Translations under genes and position numbers: made by a program | Shown here: in pieces, positions 1 to 11,087 of the stretch | Layout of the letters: the number at the start of each line of letters is the position of its first letter | Position numbering within the stretch: position 1 is the stretch's first letter | Notes under the pieces: generated by a model | What the model saw: the letters and a program-made list of their open reading frames with translations, nothing else | Databases searched by the model: none | What the model was told of the DNA's origin: nothing | Assembly (NCBI GenBank): GCA_033032865.1 | Contig: JAWHQI010000166.1 | Coordinates: 2,480,001-2,544,000 of the forward strand | DNA length: 64,000 bases | Reading direction: 5' to 3' | Origin: Dactylorhiza incarnata | Lineage: Eukaryota > Streptophyta > Magnoliopsida > Asparagales > Orchidaceae

Positions 1-3
1 AGT

Positions 4-780
4 ATGATGAGGAAAGTATTCTTTCCATCGGGGAGGCGTCAGCAGATCTTTTTGCGGAGGAGCCAAATCTTTGTGTTCCTCCAGTTTTTTTTGCAAGATT
101 TTTCTACACACATTCTTTATGATCCTATCAAAGTAAAGGAGTGGGGTGATGCTTCGGACTCGGAGGATGCTCCAAAGTGGGTTGAGGAGGATACTCTCTC
201 TGATGAGGAGGTTTGCACTTCTTCATGGGACGAGGAGGTCCAAACCACCACTGAGGCCCTTGAGTTCTTGGGTTCCCCTCGTCATGATACTTACGATGAT
301 GATAGCGATCTATCCTTGGATCCTGTTGGGAGTGAGACCGGGACCACTCCCCCAATTTTTGATTATTTAAGTCATTCTTCTCTTTTATTTCCTAACGCCC
401 CTTCTTCATCTGAGCCTGTGCAGGTTGAATATTCGCAGGTACATCAGGAGGACTTGGAGCATGATGCTCAAGTCAATGATGAGTGTATCTTCATATGTGA
501 GGAGGTTGACCCCTCCTCCATAGAGGAAGTCTCATTCATTTCCTTCTCCTCCTGCTGCACCCCTGGAGATGATACCTTGCTGGGCAAGGATTGTTTTGGT
601 GAGATGAATGAGGACCAGGTCTCCTCCTCTTCTTACTTTCTGTTTCCTCTACCTGCGTTATGTAGGTATTATTATTTGGGTAGAGGAGTAACTGTTCTGT
701 CGCCGTATCGATACCCGCTACCGACACGTGTATTAGAACAGTTACCTGTCCATTTCCTTTTTCATAGGCCCATTAGCTAG
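4..780 (+). pseudogene. Acidic post-pol ORF of Athila-1, partial
   Basis: A 258-residue open frame upstream of the Athila-1 3' untranslated region. From about residue 45 it is rich in Asp, Glu and Ser, with blocks such as DASDSEDAPKW and DDDSDLSLDP, and it ends in a more hydrophobic, Tyr-rich tail. No catalytic motif is visible. The first 110 bases look coding in a different frame (residues including EEPNLCVPPVFFARFF), and that frame ends at a TGA near 117-119. A frameshift near position 115 is therefore likely, and the nominal ATG at 4 is probably not a true start. By position it is the variable ORF that Athila-type elements carry after pol; its function is unknown. Confidence 0.5.
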
Positions 781-2516
781 AACCTTCATGTTTTTGAATA
801 AGTCGTGCTGGGATGACAATAACCCCAGTAGTTATCTTACTTTTCATGCATTTTATTTTAGTCCATCCTGTTTAGTTAGCTGTAGTTTATTGTAGTTAAT
901 CTTTTTCTGTTTCTTTTGTTTTGCGGAGCTGACCCCTGCAGGTACTTCTTCTGGATGGCGGATGCTGCAGCTTAGTCTTGGTTTAAACGCCAATCTTCTG
1001 GTATGCTCACTTGCTGAGCATTGGGTACTCTCTTCCCCTAGCCCTATTTTGATTTTCCTGTCATATATTATGCGGATTGTTTAGTTTAAGTCTGGGGGAG
1101 AGTAGTTTTGTTTACCCGCTCGCATGCACTATTGCATTGCATATTAGAAGATTTCATTTAAAATGTTTTGTTCATTTTCATTGCACACCACAGCACCCAC
1201 TTGAGCGCGCTTAGCCGTTGGCACGTCGCGAGTTGAATTTGTCTTTTTTGTGTGATTTGGAAAATCATTGTGCTGGCTTAGGATTATGAGGTGGAGTAAA
1301 ATGTTGACTCTTGCAGTGCTCCTAGTCGAGTGCTCATGTCTCGTAGGAATTCGTGTAGATTCAATTTCTTTTTATGCTTTTAGATTATATTTTTCTATTA
1401 GCGTAGATATTGTTTACTTTACTCAAAAAGTGGTGAATCCGGTGTGAATCAAACGGTAGCATAAGAATGTGTGTAGACGTTCGTTAGTCTTGTATTGCCC
1501 GATCCGGGAGGAAGGATTATCTTTCTCGGTGGCTAGAACTTGACCAAAGCGATTCTTGAAGCATGGGTATACGGTTAGTCAATTGCGTGAATGTGATATA
1601 GGCCATCATTTTGGCCCGGTTGAGCCTTTGTGCCCACTCCTATCTCTTTATCCTCGTTAGCCCAGTTGTGCCTACCCTTTCTTTGATTCAGCCCCACTAT
1701 TGTCTCACCAAAGCCTAAATGCCAAACCTAGTCGCACTCCCAAATCTGAGCTTTAGCTGTTTAATATTTTCATGAGTTGGGTTGTTGATTTGGTGATATG
1801 TTTGTGAAGATTTGGATGTGTTATTGTTTAGTTGCTGAAAATGATAAGAAAAGAAAAGAAGAAAATGAGAGAAAGAAAAGAAGTGAAAAGAAAAGAAAAA
1901 GATTTGAGCTTTAATGAAAAAAATCTGTGTAAAAATTTATGTTTGGGAGTAGGCGGTGCACACACCCATGTTGTTAAGTCCAAGTCTGGGGGTGTGATGT
2001 ACCCGTGTGTTTGTGTGGCGAATAAGGAGAATTTCTGCACTAGCTCATTTGGGTTTAATATTTGAGCCATCGTCTTTATCATTGCATACCTCAACTAAAC
2101 CCAAGCCCCATTTAAAACCTAAAGTCCTATTGATTCACGCATTTGAGTCAAACCAGTGCCGTGGAGAGAGTGCGAACGGGCAAGCTTATGGTCACCGACA
2201 TTGATGGATTTCAATGGAGTTGTCCCGAGCCCCGATCTTTGGCAATGCTCGCCTCAGCGTTCAGTTTACTTTCTTCCTATGTACGACCTTATGATTCACC
2301 GTGATTCGCCTTTTGAGTAAACGTAATATATAAATACGCTCCTAGAAAATTATAAACCAATATGTATAATTAGAAATTTTGTCTACTGTATTTCTACGCA
2401 CATGAGCATGCGACTTCGCATGGTACTCCGCTTGATAATTTCTTCGCCAGCTTATGTTTTTACTGTCCGCGAGAGATGGTTTGCTCGGGACGCGCAAACA
2501 GGTAAGTCTGGGGGTG
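781..2516 (+). other. Athila-1 post-ORF untranslated region with three polypurine-like tracts
   Basis: No convincing gene is present. The stretch has an AG-rich patch (1840-1920) and conserved blocks shared with the same region of element C. Three near-identical purine tracts occur: AAGTCTGGGGGAGAG at 1088, AAGTCTGGGGGTGTG at 1982 and AAGTCTGGGGGTG at 2504. The last abuts the LTR and is the expected plus-strand primer. The sequence around 2195-2215 (CATTGATGGATTTC) is the uninterrupted version of the site into which CACTA element D inserted in element C. Confidence 0.7.
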
Positions 2517-2836
2517 TGATGAGTCCCATTTATATACACATTTATGGACTCATCTGGGCCGGTATTTGAGTCAATGCACTACATTTTAGATCCATAATCA
2601 CTCATATTTGTTCTCTACCTGTTATTCCAAGCTAAGTGCACTTTTAGGCCCGTTTCGATGTATTTTCTTGTTTATCTTACTCATGCTTTATGTTGCAATT
2701 CAATTTCTATATTTGAGAATGTGTGGAATGCCCATTTACGTGGCCTGATGATCTTTAATGTTGATACGGGGGTTGTGCGAGTGTTCCGGGGCGCAAAAAC
2801 TGCACAGGAACACTGTGCACGACCACTGGACATAGT

Positions 2837-2950
2837 GCGCACGACCACTGGTCGTGCGCTAGTGATCGTGCATTAATTCCCACCTAAAAAGTGGCCTGAC
2901 TGGCCTAACGCACGACCATTGGGCAGTGCGCACGACCACTGGTCGTGCGC
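2837..2950. promoter_or_regulatory. Paired 23-bp palindromes in the Athila-1 U3
   Basis: Two identical copies (2837-2859 and 2928-2950) have arms GCGCACGACCA and TGGTCGTGCGC around one central base. Partial copies (GCACGACCACTGG) flank them at about 2817-2830 and 2909-2920. They end 34 bases before the TATA box, where an enhancer or factor-binding site would be expected. Confidence 0.75.
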
Positions 2951-2983
2951 CACTGATCGTGCGCATTGAAAACCTGCACCTGT

Positions 2984-2993
2984 CTATAAATAG
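2984..2993 (+). promoter_or_regulatory. TATA box of the Athila-1 LTR
   Basis: CTATAAATAG matches the plant TATA consensus. It is placed about 470 bases into the LTR, directly after the palindromic repeats, and would start the R region near 3020. Confidence 0.7.
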
Positions 2994-4385
2994 CTGCTCC
3001 GCGAAAACAGACGTAACTTCTTCGTTTCTAGGTCTTTTTGAGCGCCGTTTTTTGCGTTTTTTTCGTTCTAAGCCTCCTCTATTCATCTAAGGACTTCAAG
3101 GAAGAGATTGGATCTTACTTTCATCATCAAGGAATGTTTAAAGAGCATTTGGACATCGCCGGGTCGTGACACGAAGAAGACGGGCCATTGGGAGGAAGTG
3201 ACATCCCTCCTTTACCCCGGACGCAGTTGAGGACCGATCTTGGACGCGGATTGACAACCCAGCGATTCCAACCGTGAATCCCAGCAAGGCTTCGGAGTCG
3301 GTCGAATCTCTTACTCTTTATTCTTTTGAAATGATGTTTGTATGCTAAACTCTCTATTTTTTGGATGAAGAGCTTGATAAATCCATATATGTAACTTTTA
3401 TTTCATGTTTATGAAATTACTTTTGATTTATTCAAGTGTATGAGGTGCGCTATTGTCATTCATCTTCCATCCTCCATTACCCTCCATTCCATTCCGCCTA
3501 ACTTCTCTTCCACTACGTGAGCCTACTCTTCCATTCGCCAAGCTAAGCGGTGCTAACGGCCCGTGTAATCCACTTCATTTCCGCTAGTGCGAACCACCTC
3601 ATCCGCTTGCCTACTCGCCCATCCGCCTACCGAAGCAGTGCATCGCGGCCTGCATAGTTTCCATCCGCCCGGCGAAGCAGCGCATAGCGGCCTGCATAGG
3701 AGTAGTGATTTAGTTGTTTAATTTTGTTTTCCGCAAATCAAACCAACCCTAGCCTTTCGCATCCATCCGACTTAAGGACTTCAATCTCAAGTCCTCCTCA
3801 ATAGTCAACTCCACCTTACTGTGTTCCTTCCGAGATCGATACTCGGGGATTTACTCCTCGTTTTATATTACTTGAACGATCGGTACACTGCCGTGTCGTG
3901 CCGCAGTCTAGCCACCATCTATAGTGGTGTGTAGGATTTGCGCATCATCTATGTGAAATTGCTCTTTTGTTTATATGTGTGTATGAGGTGCGCCGATTCA
4001 GCCCCCACTCCAGTCCACTCCGCAAACCCTCCATTCTATTCCGTTTGACTACTCGTCTATCTGCCCTTGCGAAGTAGTGCGTTCAAGGCCTATGTATTTT
4101 CCATTCCGCCTAGCAAAGCAGTGCGCTCAAGGCCTGCATAGGAGTTGTTTAGTTTCTTTTATTTTATTTTCCATAAACCAAATCACTCCCTACACATTCA
4201 CCCGACCTAAAGGACTTCGATCTCAAGTCTTTCCTCGATAGATAATTCCACTTTACTGTGTTCCTTTGAGATTCGATACTTGGGGATTCACTCCCACATT
4301 TTATATTACTTGAACGATTGGTACACTGCCGTTTCGTGCTGCAGTCTCTCTACCGCCTATAGCAGTGTGCTAGATTCGCGCATCA

Positions 4386-5045
4386 GTGCCCAATCATTCT
4401 TAGGAGGCATCTCCCCTAATTTATCTTCTTCTGAAGTACCGGAATGCCCATGATCTGCAACTGTTGCTTGGGAATAGCATCGTGAACTGAGATTTTGCAA
4501 AGGAGCACCATCCCTACAATGTCAGCCAAAAAACTATAGTCCTCTCCAAGATCAATCTTCTTTAGATTGATGGTTCTATCTTTCTTGAACTGCATGATCT
4601 CCAAGACTCTCTTTGTCTCTTTACCTGTCAATTCATCAGATTAATCACCTGTTGGTAGATCAAAGGTGAGAGATAGCATTTGCTCTGTAATGATAATATC
4701 ATTCTCAGATATCTTCCCAGTGAGGAATCCATCATCTCCTAGGTGAATGTTGTCCTTGAGCTCTGTCAGCTCAACATCTAGAATCTTGCATCTGGTGGAT
4801 ATTAATTTGGTTAACCCAGCAGATTGAAACAAGACAAGAATGGCTTTGAAATTATCTAAGGCAGCATTGAAGGAGTCGATATCCACATCAAAGACTGAAT
4901 TAATCTTTGGAGGAGTCATTGATTTTGAGGTACCTCCAAATAGATGAGAAAAGAGAGAGGGATAGAGTGAGAGAGAGAGACAAGAGCACCAGAAAACTGG
5001 AGAAGGAGAGAGAAAGAGAGCAAGGAGAGGAAAATTCGAAAGCAA
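4386..5045 (-). pseudogene. ORF2 of B', N-terminal part, interrupted by Athila-1
   Basis: The frame encodes a hydrophobic, Ser-rich start and then a segment beginning MTPPKINSVFDVDIDSF. A stop (about 4641) precedes the region ending PKQQLQIMGIPVLQKKIN. The plus-strand copy at 18637-19704 has matching blocks, so this is a conserved family-B protein rather than a chance frame. Sequence up to 4386 (CCCAATCATTCTT) matches 19270-19282 of the plus copy. I do not recognise a known domain. Its place, where pol would be expected, and its Pro/Gln-rich middle in the plus copy suggest an accessory structural or regulatory protein, which is only inference. Confidence 0.7.
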
Positions 5046-5678
5046 AAATGATTCGACGCTGAAGTTGCTTAAAAGAAGATGATTCGTCGCAACTTAGGGT
5101 TTAAGTCAAAGCACCGTCGATATAGATTAATATTCAGCGCGCCAAAATATGCTAGGACAGCTTCTAGAAGAGATCCTGCCCACGCTGGCATCTCGACGTT
5201 GCTTCGATTACCATTTGACGCAACTTCGAGATTATTTATAAACAAATAAGTCAACGTAGTCATGTCGACGTTGCGTCGAGTTGTAATTGATGTGACCTCA
5301 AATTTTAATCAGCAACTATTAAGTCAACGCATGCGTCAATATAAACTTGATGATGCGTCAAATATCATTCGTATTATCCACTCTGATTGGCTCTCAACGC
5401 TTGCGTCGAATAGAACCCGACGATACATTGAATTCTATTCGACGCAACTCTGAATAAATAGTTTTATTTTCTTAGAAAATTCTTGCTGTTTTTCCTTGCA
5501 ATGATGTTTATTGAAAATAATGTTTATGATATTTATTTTATGAACTATAAGGATAACAAGGGAATTTAAAGGAGAAATCACTCCCTTTGTTTCATTTAGT
5601 TCTTCCTTCATGACCTAGATCTTTCTTCCCACTTCATTCTGTCTTAGGAGGGATCCAATCTAATCCTGCACAAATAAT
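5046..5678 (-). other. B' spacer between ORF2 and gag, with TCGACG motifs
   Basis: No gene is present. The stretch 5060-5450 is rich in CGACG/CGTCG words, often as TCGACG-3-CGTCGA pairs (for example near 5265). The equivalent spacer in element B (18230-18610) has the same feature. Confidence 0.7.
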
Positions 5679-7951
5679 TCAAACTTTAGAAGGAACCCAG
5701 GTTACCTTGGGCCCTTTGCTCTTACCATTGTAGGGTTTAATGTAAGAATAGAAGGGTCTTTCATGATACCCTTTTGGATGATAAGGAATGAGTTTCCTAA
5801 ACCTATGCTTATTACCTTGGTACTGAAAATGTGCATAGAATGAATCTAGATATAGAAGATCAGCAGAGTGTCTTCTTATTCTATTTTTAGGTTTAGCCTT
5901 TTGACAGTTTAGTTTCTCTACATTACTCTTGCCTATTAATTTCTTTTCATTATTTAGAATGACTATGTTAGGCACAGTTATTTTAGTTGGATTATTATTG
6001 TCCTTAGTTATTGCACTATCCTCACCTGATTTATAGTCACTAGGTCTAATAAATCTAACTGGATTTTTCCAGGCAGGTTTCCTAGTGGATTCAGTGCTAG
6101 TGCATGGGTCTGCTCCTAGTCCTAGGTGCTTAAACCTCATAGAGAGATTTTTATTCAGGATGCCCGGGCCTCGACCGCACCCCGTGGCATCACACCAGCT
6201 AGCGGACCACGACCAATCACGCCTTCCAGAAGGACTGCAGTCCAGGCACCCCAACCCATCTCCGCGCATGTTCTCGGCGCGGCGGGTTGTTGAGGTCGGG
6301 GCTCTATCCCCATACCTCCTTGATAAGAACCTCTCCAAACAGGCCTTATCACCAACTGAGGGACTGGACTGCAGTCCCGACCTCAATAACCCGCCGCGCT
6401 GAGAACAGGCGCAGAGATGGGTAGGGGTGCCTGGACTACAGTCCTTTTGGCAGGCGTGCTTGGCCATGGTCTGCTAGCTGGTGTGATGCCACGGGTTGCG
6501 GTTGGGGCCCCGGTGTCCTGCATCAGATTTTGTGTAAAGTTTTTGAGTTTTTGACTCCTCCCATTGAGTGAGTTCTCAAAGGCTTTTGCCTTTGTTAGCT
6601 CTTCTTTTAACTTTATATTTTCATTTCTTATGTTTATCAGCTCTGTCTCTTTTTCCTGAATTTCATTTCTTAGATTACTATTTAATGAATATAGTTTATC
6701 TTTCTTAAAGTTTTCTAATTCTTCCCTATTTGTTTCAATTTCTTTTTGTATATTAAGGAAATCATTACAGAATTCTTTAAAGAAGTTTTTGAAATCAGCA
6801 GAATTGAAATCAAATTCATCAAAAATAGATACCTGATCATCTTCATCATCTGAAGATATTCCCAGTGCCATCATGCATGCTGCTTTAGCTTCTTTTTCTT
6901 CATCACTTTCTGATGAAGAGGAACTTGACTCTGCTTCAGTGTCACTCCAGGTTTCAGCAATGAAACCCTTAGCTTTCTTCTTGTCTTTCCTCCTGAAAGA
7001 CATCTTTTTCTTCTCATCTTTGTTGTTTCTCCTGTCCCTTTGCTCTTGTGGGCAATCTCGGGCTATATGCCCTGACTTGTTGCAGGTGAATCAAATCACC
7101 TCCTTCCTTGGAGTCTTGTCATATTTGGGCTTTGAGCTCCTCTCTCTTCTCCTTGAGTCTTCTGTCTTGACCCATTTTTTGAATCTCCTGGCTAGAAGAC
7201 TGAACATCTCATCTTTAGGAGTGGATGGGTCTCTTTCTGTTGCTTTCAGAGCAAGGTTCCTTTGGACAGGAGTTGGAGTTGTATCCTTTGCCTTTGTTTC
7301 AGCTCTGTTTTTCAGCTGCATCTTATATGATTTAAGCTCTCCTAGCAAAGCCTCAGTAGAGATTTCTTTATGGCATCTGGACTCTCGGATGGCCAAGATC
7401 CTTGAATCCCTTGAGCTAGGGAAGCATATTAGGATTTTATCATTGATCTCTGTCAAGGAAATTTCCTTGTCCAGACTCCTTAGCTCATTGATAATTATGT
7501 GAAATCTGTCATACATTTCAACAACACTTTCTTCAGCTTTCTTTTGAAAGTTCTCATATTGGTTTATGAGAAGGGACTTCATGTCCTTTCTTTCATCAGA
7601 ACTCCCTTCCACAAGTCTGGAAAGGGACTCCCAGATCTCCTTTGCTGATTGACAGTCAGCAACTTTCTGAAAAATGTCATCTGACATTGTGGAGACCAGA
7701 ATATTCATTGCCTTGGCATCACATTCCTTCTGCTTCTTTTCAGCCTCTATCCACTCAGCCCTGGGCACAGGTTCCTGTGTTGAAGATCTACTAGCATCAT
7801 TCTTGTATGGGGCTGGAGGACCTGAAATGATAACATCAAAAATGTCCTCATCAATAGAGTTCATATATAGTTTTATTCTGGCCTTCTAGAGTATAAACTT
7901 ATTTAGGTTAAATGCTGGAGGCCTTGTTGAGGCATAATCCTTAGAACTCAT
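5679..7951 (-). pseudogene. Copia-type gag of B', broken
   Basis: Translation begins MSSKDYASTRPP at 7951. The expected Trp of the following LxLWKAR motif is a TAG (7888-7886). The central block (7864-7091, about 257 aa) is a UBN2-type Copia gag, with recognisable stretches such as SAKEIWESLSRLVEGSSDE and REISTEALLGELKSY. A TGA at 7093-7091 replaces the first Cys of the CCHC zinc knuckle; TCNKSGHIARDC follows. A Ser/Glu-rich linker comes next, then a coiled-coil segment that runs into a 372-bp fold-back insertion (6153-6524). Gag resumes with LSMRFKHLGLG and ends SKGPKVTWVPSKV. The protein would bind and package element RNA. The end motif resembles the gag-protease junction of SIRE-type Copia elements, but no protease follows. 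Confidence 0.85.
6153..6524. mobile_element. Fold-back (hAT-like MITE?) insertion in B' gag
   Basis: Two arms of about 140 nt (6160-6301 and 6376-6524) are near-perfect reverse complements around a 74-nt loop. Shared landmarks include the TGGCATCACACCAGCTAG block and GCGCGGCGGGTT. The flanks carry AGATTTTT (6145-6152) and AGATTTTG (6525-6532), a probable 8-bp TSD with one mismatch. Element B has uninterrupted gag at this point. The 380-bp gain (2 mod 3) explains why the gag frames on either side differ by two. An 8-bp TSD suggests a hAT-type transposase. The RNA would form a long hairpin. Confidence 0.75.
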
Positions 7952-8046
7952 TTTATTTTAAAAATGGTTTTGATTAATTTTAAAATGAATAAATGAGAGT
8001 AGGAGATCTTTTGATCAAGGTGTTAACCTTTTAATGATCAACCTCC

Positions 8047-8057
8047 CTCTGATACCA
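8047..8057 (-). other. Primer binding site of B' (initiator tRNA-Met)
   Basis: On the minus strand, two bases after the LTR end, the sequence is TGGTATCAGAG, the classic primer site complementary to the 3' end of plant initiator tRNA-Met. Confidence 0.85.
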
Positions 8058-8059
8058 AT

Positions 8060-9715
8060 TGAAAGTGCACAGTGTGCCTCTGAGAATTCTCTAGAGGGGG
8101 GGGGGGGGGGGGGGTGAATAGAGATTTAAAATCTTTTCTATCCTAACTATGCACACAATAAAACACCTAAGGATTTATGTTTCAGCAACACCAAGGTGCA
8201 GCATAAATTAAGTGCAGTAAATATAGAAACAGAAAAATAGTAAGCAATACATAAGGGGACAACACAGAAAAGATACAATACAGAAGACACAATATTTTTA
8301 TTGAGGTTCCCAAAAATCTGGGTAGTCCTCTCTTCTACCTCCCTGGTAGGATTGCACAACCTGTGCCAGAGTCTTTTGGTAAGGAGACTCTCAGAACCAA
8401 AGATCGTTTGATAAGGAGATCTTGAACCACTCAGATTTTTTGATAAGGAGATCTTGAACCACTCAGATATTTTGATAAGGAGATCTTGAACCGCTGAATC
8501 CTTTGGAAGAGGGATTCTTAAAATACTGTACAGGTGAAGAGTAGAGTAAGAAGAAAGAAGGAAGTAGGAGATCAAGAATTCTGTTCTCAGAATTCTTTAG
8601 AAGCTTTTCTCAAGTTCAGCTTCTGTTCTCTTTCACTGGATCTGCTGATGATGAACCTTATGATTGTGATGATTTGCAAGGGTTATGTTTGTCAGATCCT
8701 TTTCTCTGAAAGTTTCTTGTATTCTGGCTACTGTAGGATGTAGAAGAAGAAGAAGCAGCCCTGTATCTTTTCTGTGCAGAGAGAGCATTGATTTCTCTCT
8801 GTGTCTCTTAGGGTTGAAGGAGGAAGAAGAAGAAGAAGAAGCAACCCTAATCGACAGAGAGAGAGAATAATGTAATGAATGCTCTGTTCTTTTCTTGTCC
8901 TCTCAGCCTACTTATTGTCCATCATTTGATTTGAGTTTATTTCTTCTTTTGGATAGACCTGAGAAGGTATTCTTATTAGATACTTGATTTCTCTTTTTAT
9001 TTTGTTCCCGACCAGTCTATTATATTCTATTTCATTCCAAGAATGCTTTTGCTCTTCTGGAATACTTCTTTCCTTTATCGACAACAAATTAGTCGTTGGA
9101 CAACTGTCTTCAGTATGGTGGGCCTTCTGAAAAAGGTATTAGAAAGACAGCTGGAAATAATTCCTTTTTCTGACTGTATTCGACGCTGCGTCGACTTCAT
9201 CTTCCTTCATGTAGACGCACCTCTGAGTTCTTATCGACGTAGCTTTGAATTGCTCCTTAGCTCTGGTTGAACTCAGATGTCGACGTTACGTCGATTACTT
9301 ATCGACGTAACCGTCGAGTTGAAGACTTGGACTTGACCTTCAGCTTCTGCGTCGAGTTGAAGTCAAAGTTGCGTTGACTTCTCAGATAACTTCGACTGGG
9401 TCTTCCTTCTGCGTCGAGATCCTTTCGACGTTGCGTCGACTTGTTATACTTCGACAGATAGATTGAGTTGCTTGGACTTCTAGTCTGAGTTGAGTCAACA
9501 TCAAGTTGAAGTTGCGTCGACTTATATTCGACGCAAGTATTAATTCAACTTAGATTGTGCTTGTCCTACCTGGTCTTGACACTCTAAGGTGAGTGGGACA
9601 TCCTAAGACATCTAATGACCAAATTACCCTTACTATACAAAGGGTAATAAAATTAAGAGGTAAAATCACTTATAGTTAATTTGTTAAGTTAAATCAAAAG
9701 GGGTTTTTCCCAACA
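8060..9715 (-). repeat. 5' LTR of B'
   Basis: On the minus strand it starts TGTTGGGAAAAACC (9715) and ends TGCACTTTCA (8060), matching the LTRs of element B. It contains a TCGACG-rich palindrome array at 9180-9540, a 31-bp tandem repeat at 8373-8510 (TTTTGATAAGGAGATCTTGA units) and a run of 19 G at 8096-8114 where other copies have far fewer. The outer flank is CACGT (9716-9720); the partner TSD lies outside the window. Confidence 0.85.
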
Positions 9716-10074
9716 CACGTGTCCCATGAAAATGATGTTTTTGCGCGACGTGACGGTTGTGGTCGAAATGTGGGTTAGCGGATTCCGATATTGATGTTGG
9801 AATTCCTACAATGATTTGTTCTTGAAACCGCTGAGATGAAACCGCTGAGCTGAAACTGCTGAGATGAAAACGTTGAGATAAAATCGTTGAGCTGTCATCG
9901 ACGACATCTAGCTATCGCTGATGACATTGATTTGTTCCCTACTATTCATTTTGAGCTCCAAACAACAATTAGCATAGTTGCATACCTATTATACCGATCA
10001 TAGATAAAATAAGATCAAACACACCTGGGATTTGTTATTAGCAAACCATGGAGGTCGGAAAACATGCTCCAACA
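9716..10074 (-). repeat. Fragment of a family-S LTR, minus orientation
   Basis: Read from 10074 leftwards it starts TGTTGGAGCATG and continues with AATAACAAATCC and GTTTGATCTT. These match the start of the solo LTR at 56024 at roughly 70% by eye. It is cut off at 9715 by B'. The right flank ATACC (10075-10079) replaces ATACA in the homologous unoccupied site near 57662, so this looks like an insertion into the A LTR. Confidence 0.65.
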
Positions 10075-11087
10075 ATACCCACCTAAGTGAGGAGACACCC
10101 GCTCCTCTGCCACCATTTGACCACGATGGGAGGTGCCTGAGAGGTTAACTACCTCCAAAAACTGGGAACTAAAAGGTCTGTATGTGCACAGTCGTGTATG
10201 TGAGTTGCATGTGTGTGAACCTTATTATTGACGTTGCATTGCATATCATACACCTCATACACATACTTCATAAACCCCATCGTATAATCTAGTTTGGGCT
10301 CCCTTATACGATAAGCCTCTCCAAAACAACCCCTTAACTTATAAGACTGTATGGCTTTCCTTTTAAGTTAAGGTTACTTTTCTTAATTGATTGCTAGTTT
10401 TACATCATTTAAATATTTGGTAGTTCTTATTGCTGTACTAAATATATAGCTCTTGTGGTTGAATTGTTAGAACTTATTGTACTTGTTTGTAGATTTATTC
10501 TCTGTTTTGGTTTATTATTATGTGAGGGAGAGTACTGTCACCTACTTGATATTACCATTTGTTATCCTCCACTTCTTCCTCCCGCCCGGTGCATAGGAGT
10601 CACCAGGGGAGGGGATGGGGAAACCACTTAGTCTTTTTGACTAACGGCCGGATGTGGAATAACAAATAGGAACACCAGGAGCTCCAGAATCCAGCACCCC
10701 AGGAGGGACGAGCTTGAAGAGGTCATCCAACCCCGGTCAGTACTAGCAGCAATAACCACCGTAGCATGTGTGTTGTGACTTTAGTTTTCTTTCACGACCG
10801 TTTGTAGCGAGGATTTGATGTATAGGGCATAAGCCCTTATTTATTAATAATACTCTTTTTTATCTCATCTGTGGACTCTACTTATTATTATAATTAAATG
10901 TTATGTGATGTGTGGACTTAGAGCGTGTACTTCTATTACTGCGATATGTGGTTGGCCTGGATGAATGTTGAACTAGCCGGCAGGATCGGCGTCTTATGGT
11001 GGCGAACATCCCGTGTGATGGTTTCACTGCAAGGCGGCGATGCTGGGCGGTAAGACCCAGAAATGAATGCAAAAAGGGGGTCTTTCA
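10075..11087 (+). repeat. Element A 5' LTR, right part
   Basis: About 1 kb is repeated at 57665-58695 with roughly 10% difference by eye. Shared blocks include GAGGAGACRCCCGCT, the ATCGTATAATCTAGT block and the end AAGACCCAGAAATGAATGC. The copy ends GGGGGTCTTTCA and is followed after three bases by TGGTATCAAC, a plausible initiator-Met-type primer site. This makes the pair LTRs rather than a duplication. The left part of the LTR is displaced by the nested S, B' and Athila-1 insertions. Confidence 0.7.

Larger units (their letters stand above)
1..4385 (+). mobile_element. Athila-like Ty3/gypsy element (Athila-1), 3' part
   Basis: Only the 3' end of this element is in the window: a partial ORF, about 1.7 kb of non-coding DNA, a polypurine tract at 2504-2516 and a 3' LTR at 2517-4385. 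The tract AAGTCTGGGGGTG followed by an LTR starting TGATGAG is the arrangement also seen in element C, which has Athila-type coding regions. The interior also matches C's post-pol region: both have the GGCTAGAACTTG block and the GTGGAGAGAGTGCGA block. The base after the LTR starts GTGCC, which reads straight into family-B sequence, so this element is inserted in B'. The matching 5' GTGCC copy would lie outside the window. Lineage assignment rests on similarity to C. Confidence 0.8.
2517..4385 (+). repeat. 3' LTR of Athila-1
   Basis: The LTR starts TGATGAG directly after the polypurine tract and ends GCGCATCA. It is about 1.87 kb. A TATA box (CTATAAATAG) lies at 2984-2993, preceded by two copies of a 23-bp CpG-containing palindrome. 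The 3' third is internally duplicated: 3435-3947 and 3977-4385 share the start TATGAGGTGCGC and the end GCGCATCA. An outer CA at 4385 followed by family-B sequence supports 4385 as the present boundary. Confidence 0.85.
4386..9715 (-). mobile_element. Copia-like non-autonomous element B', minus strand
   Basis: Read on the minus strand the order is 5' LTR (9715-8060), tRNA-Met primer site (8057-8047), gag (7951-5679), a spacer with TCGACG motifs, and the start of ORF2 (5045-4386). There Athila-1 interrupts it. The rest is left of the window. The same order with the same proteins occurs in element B on the plus strand. No protease, integrase or reverse transcriptase lies between gag and ORF2, so the element cannot move by itself. 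The gag gene is further broken by a stop, a TGA in the zinc knuckle and an inserted fold-back element. Confidence 0.85.
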
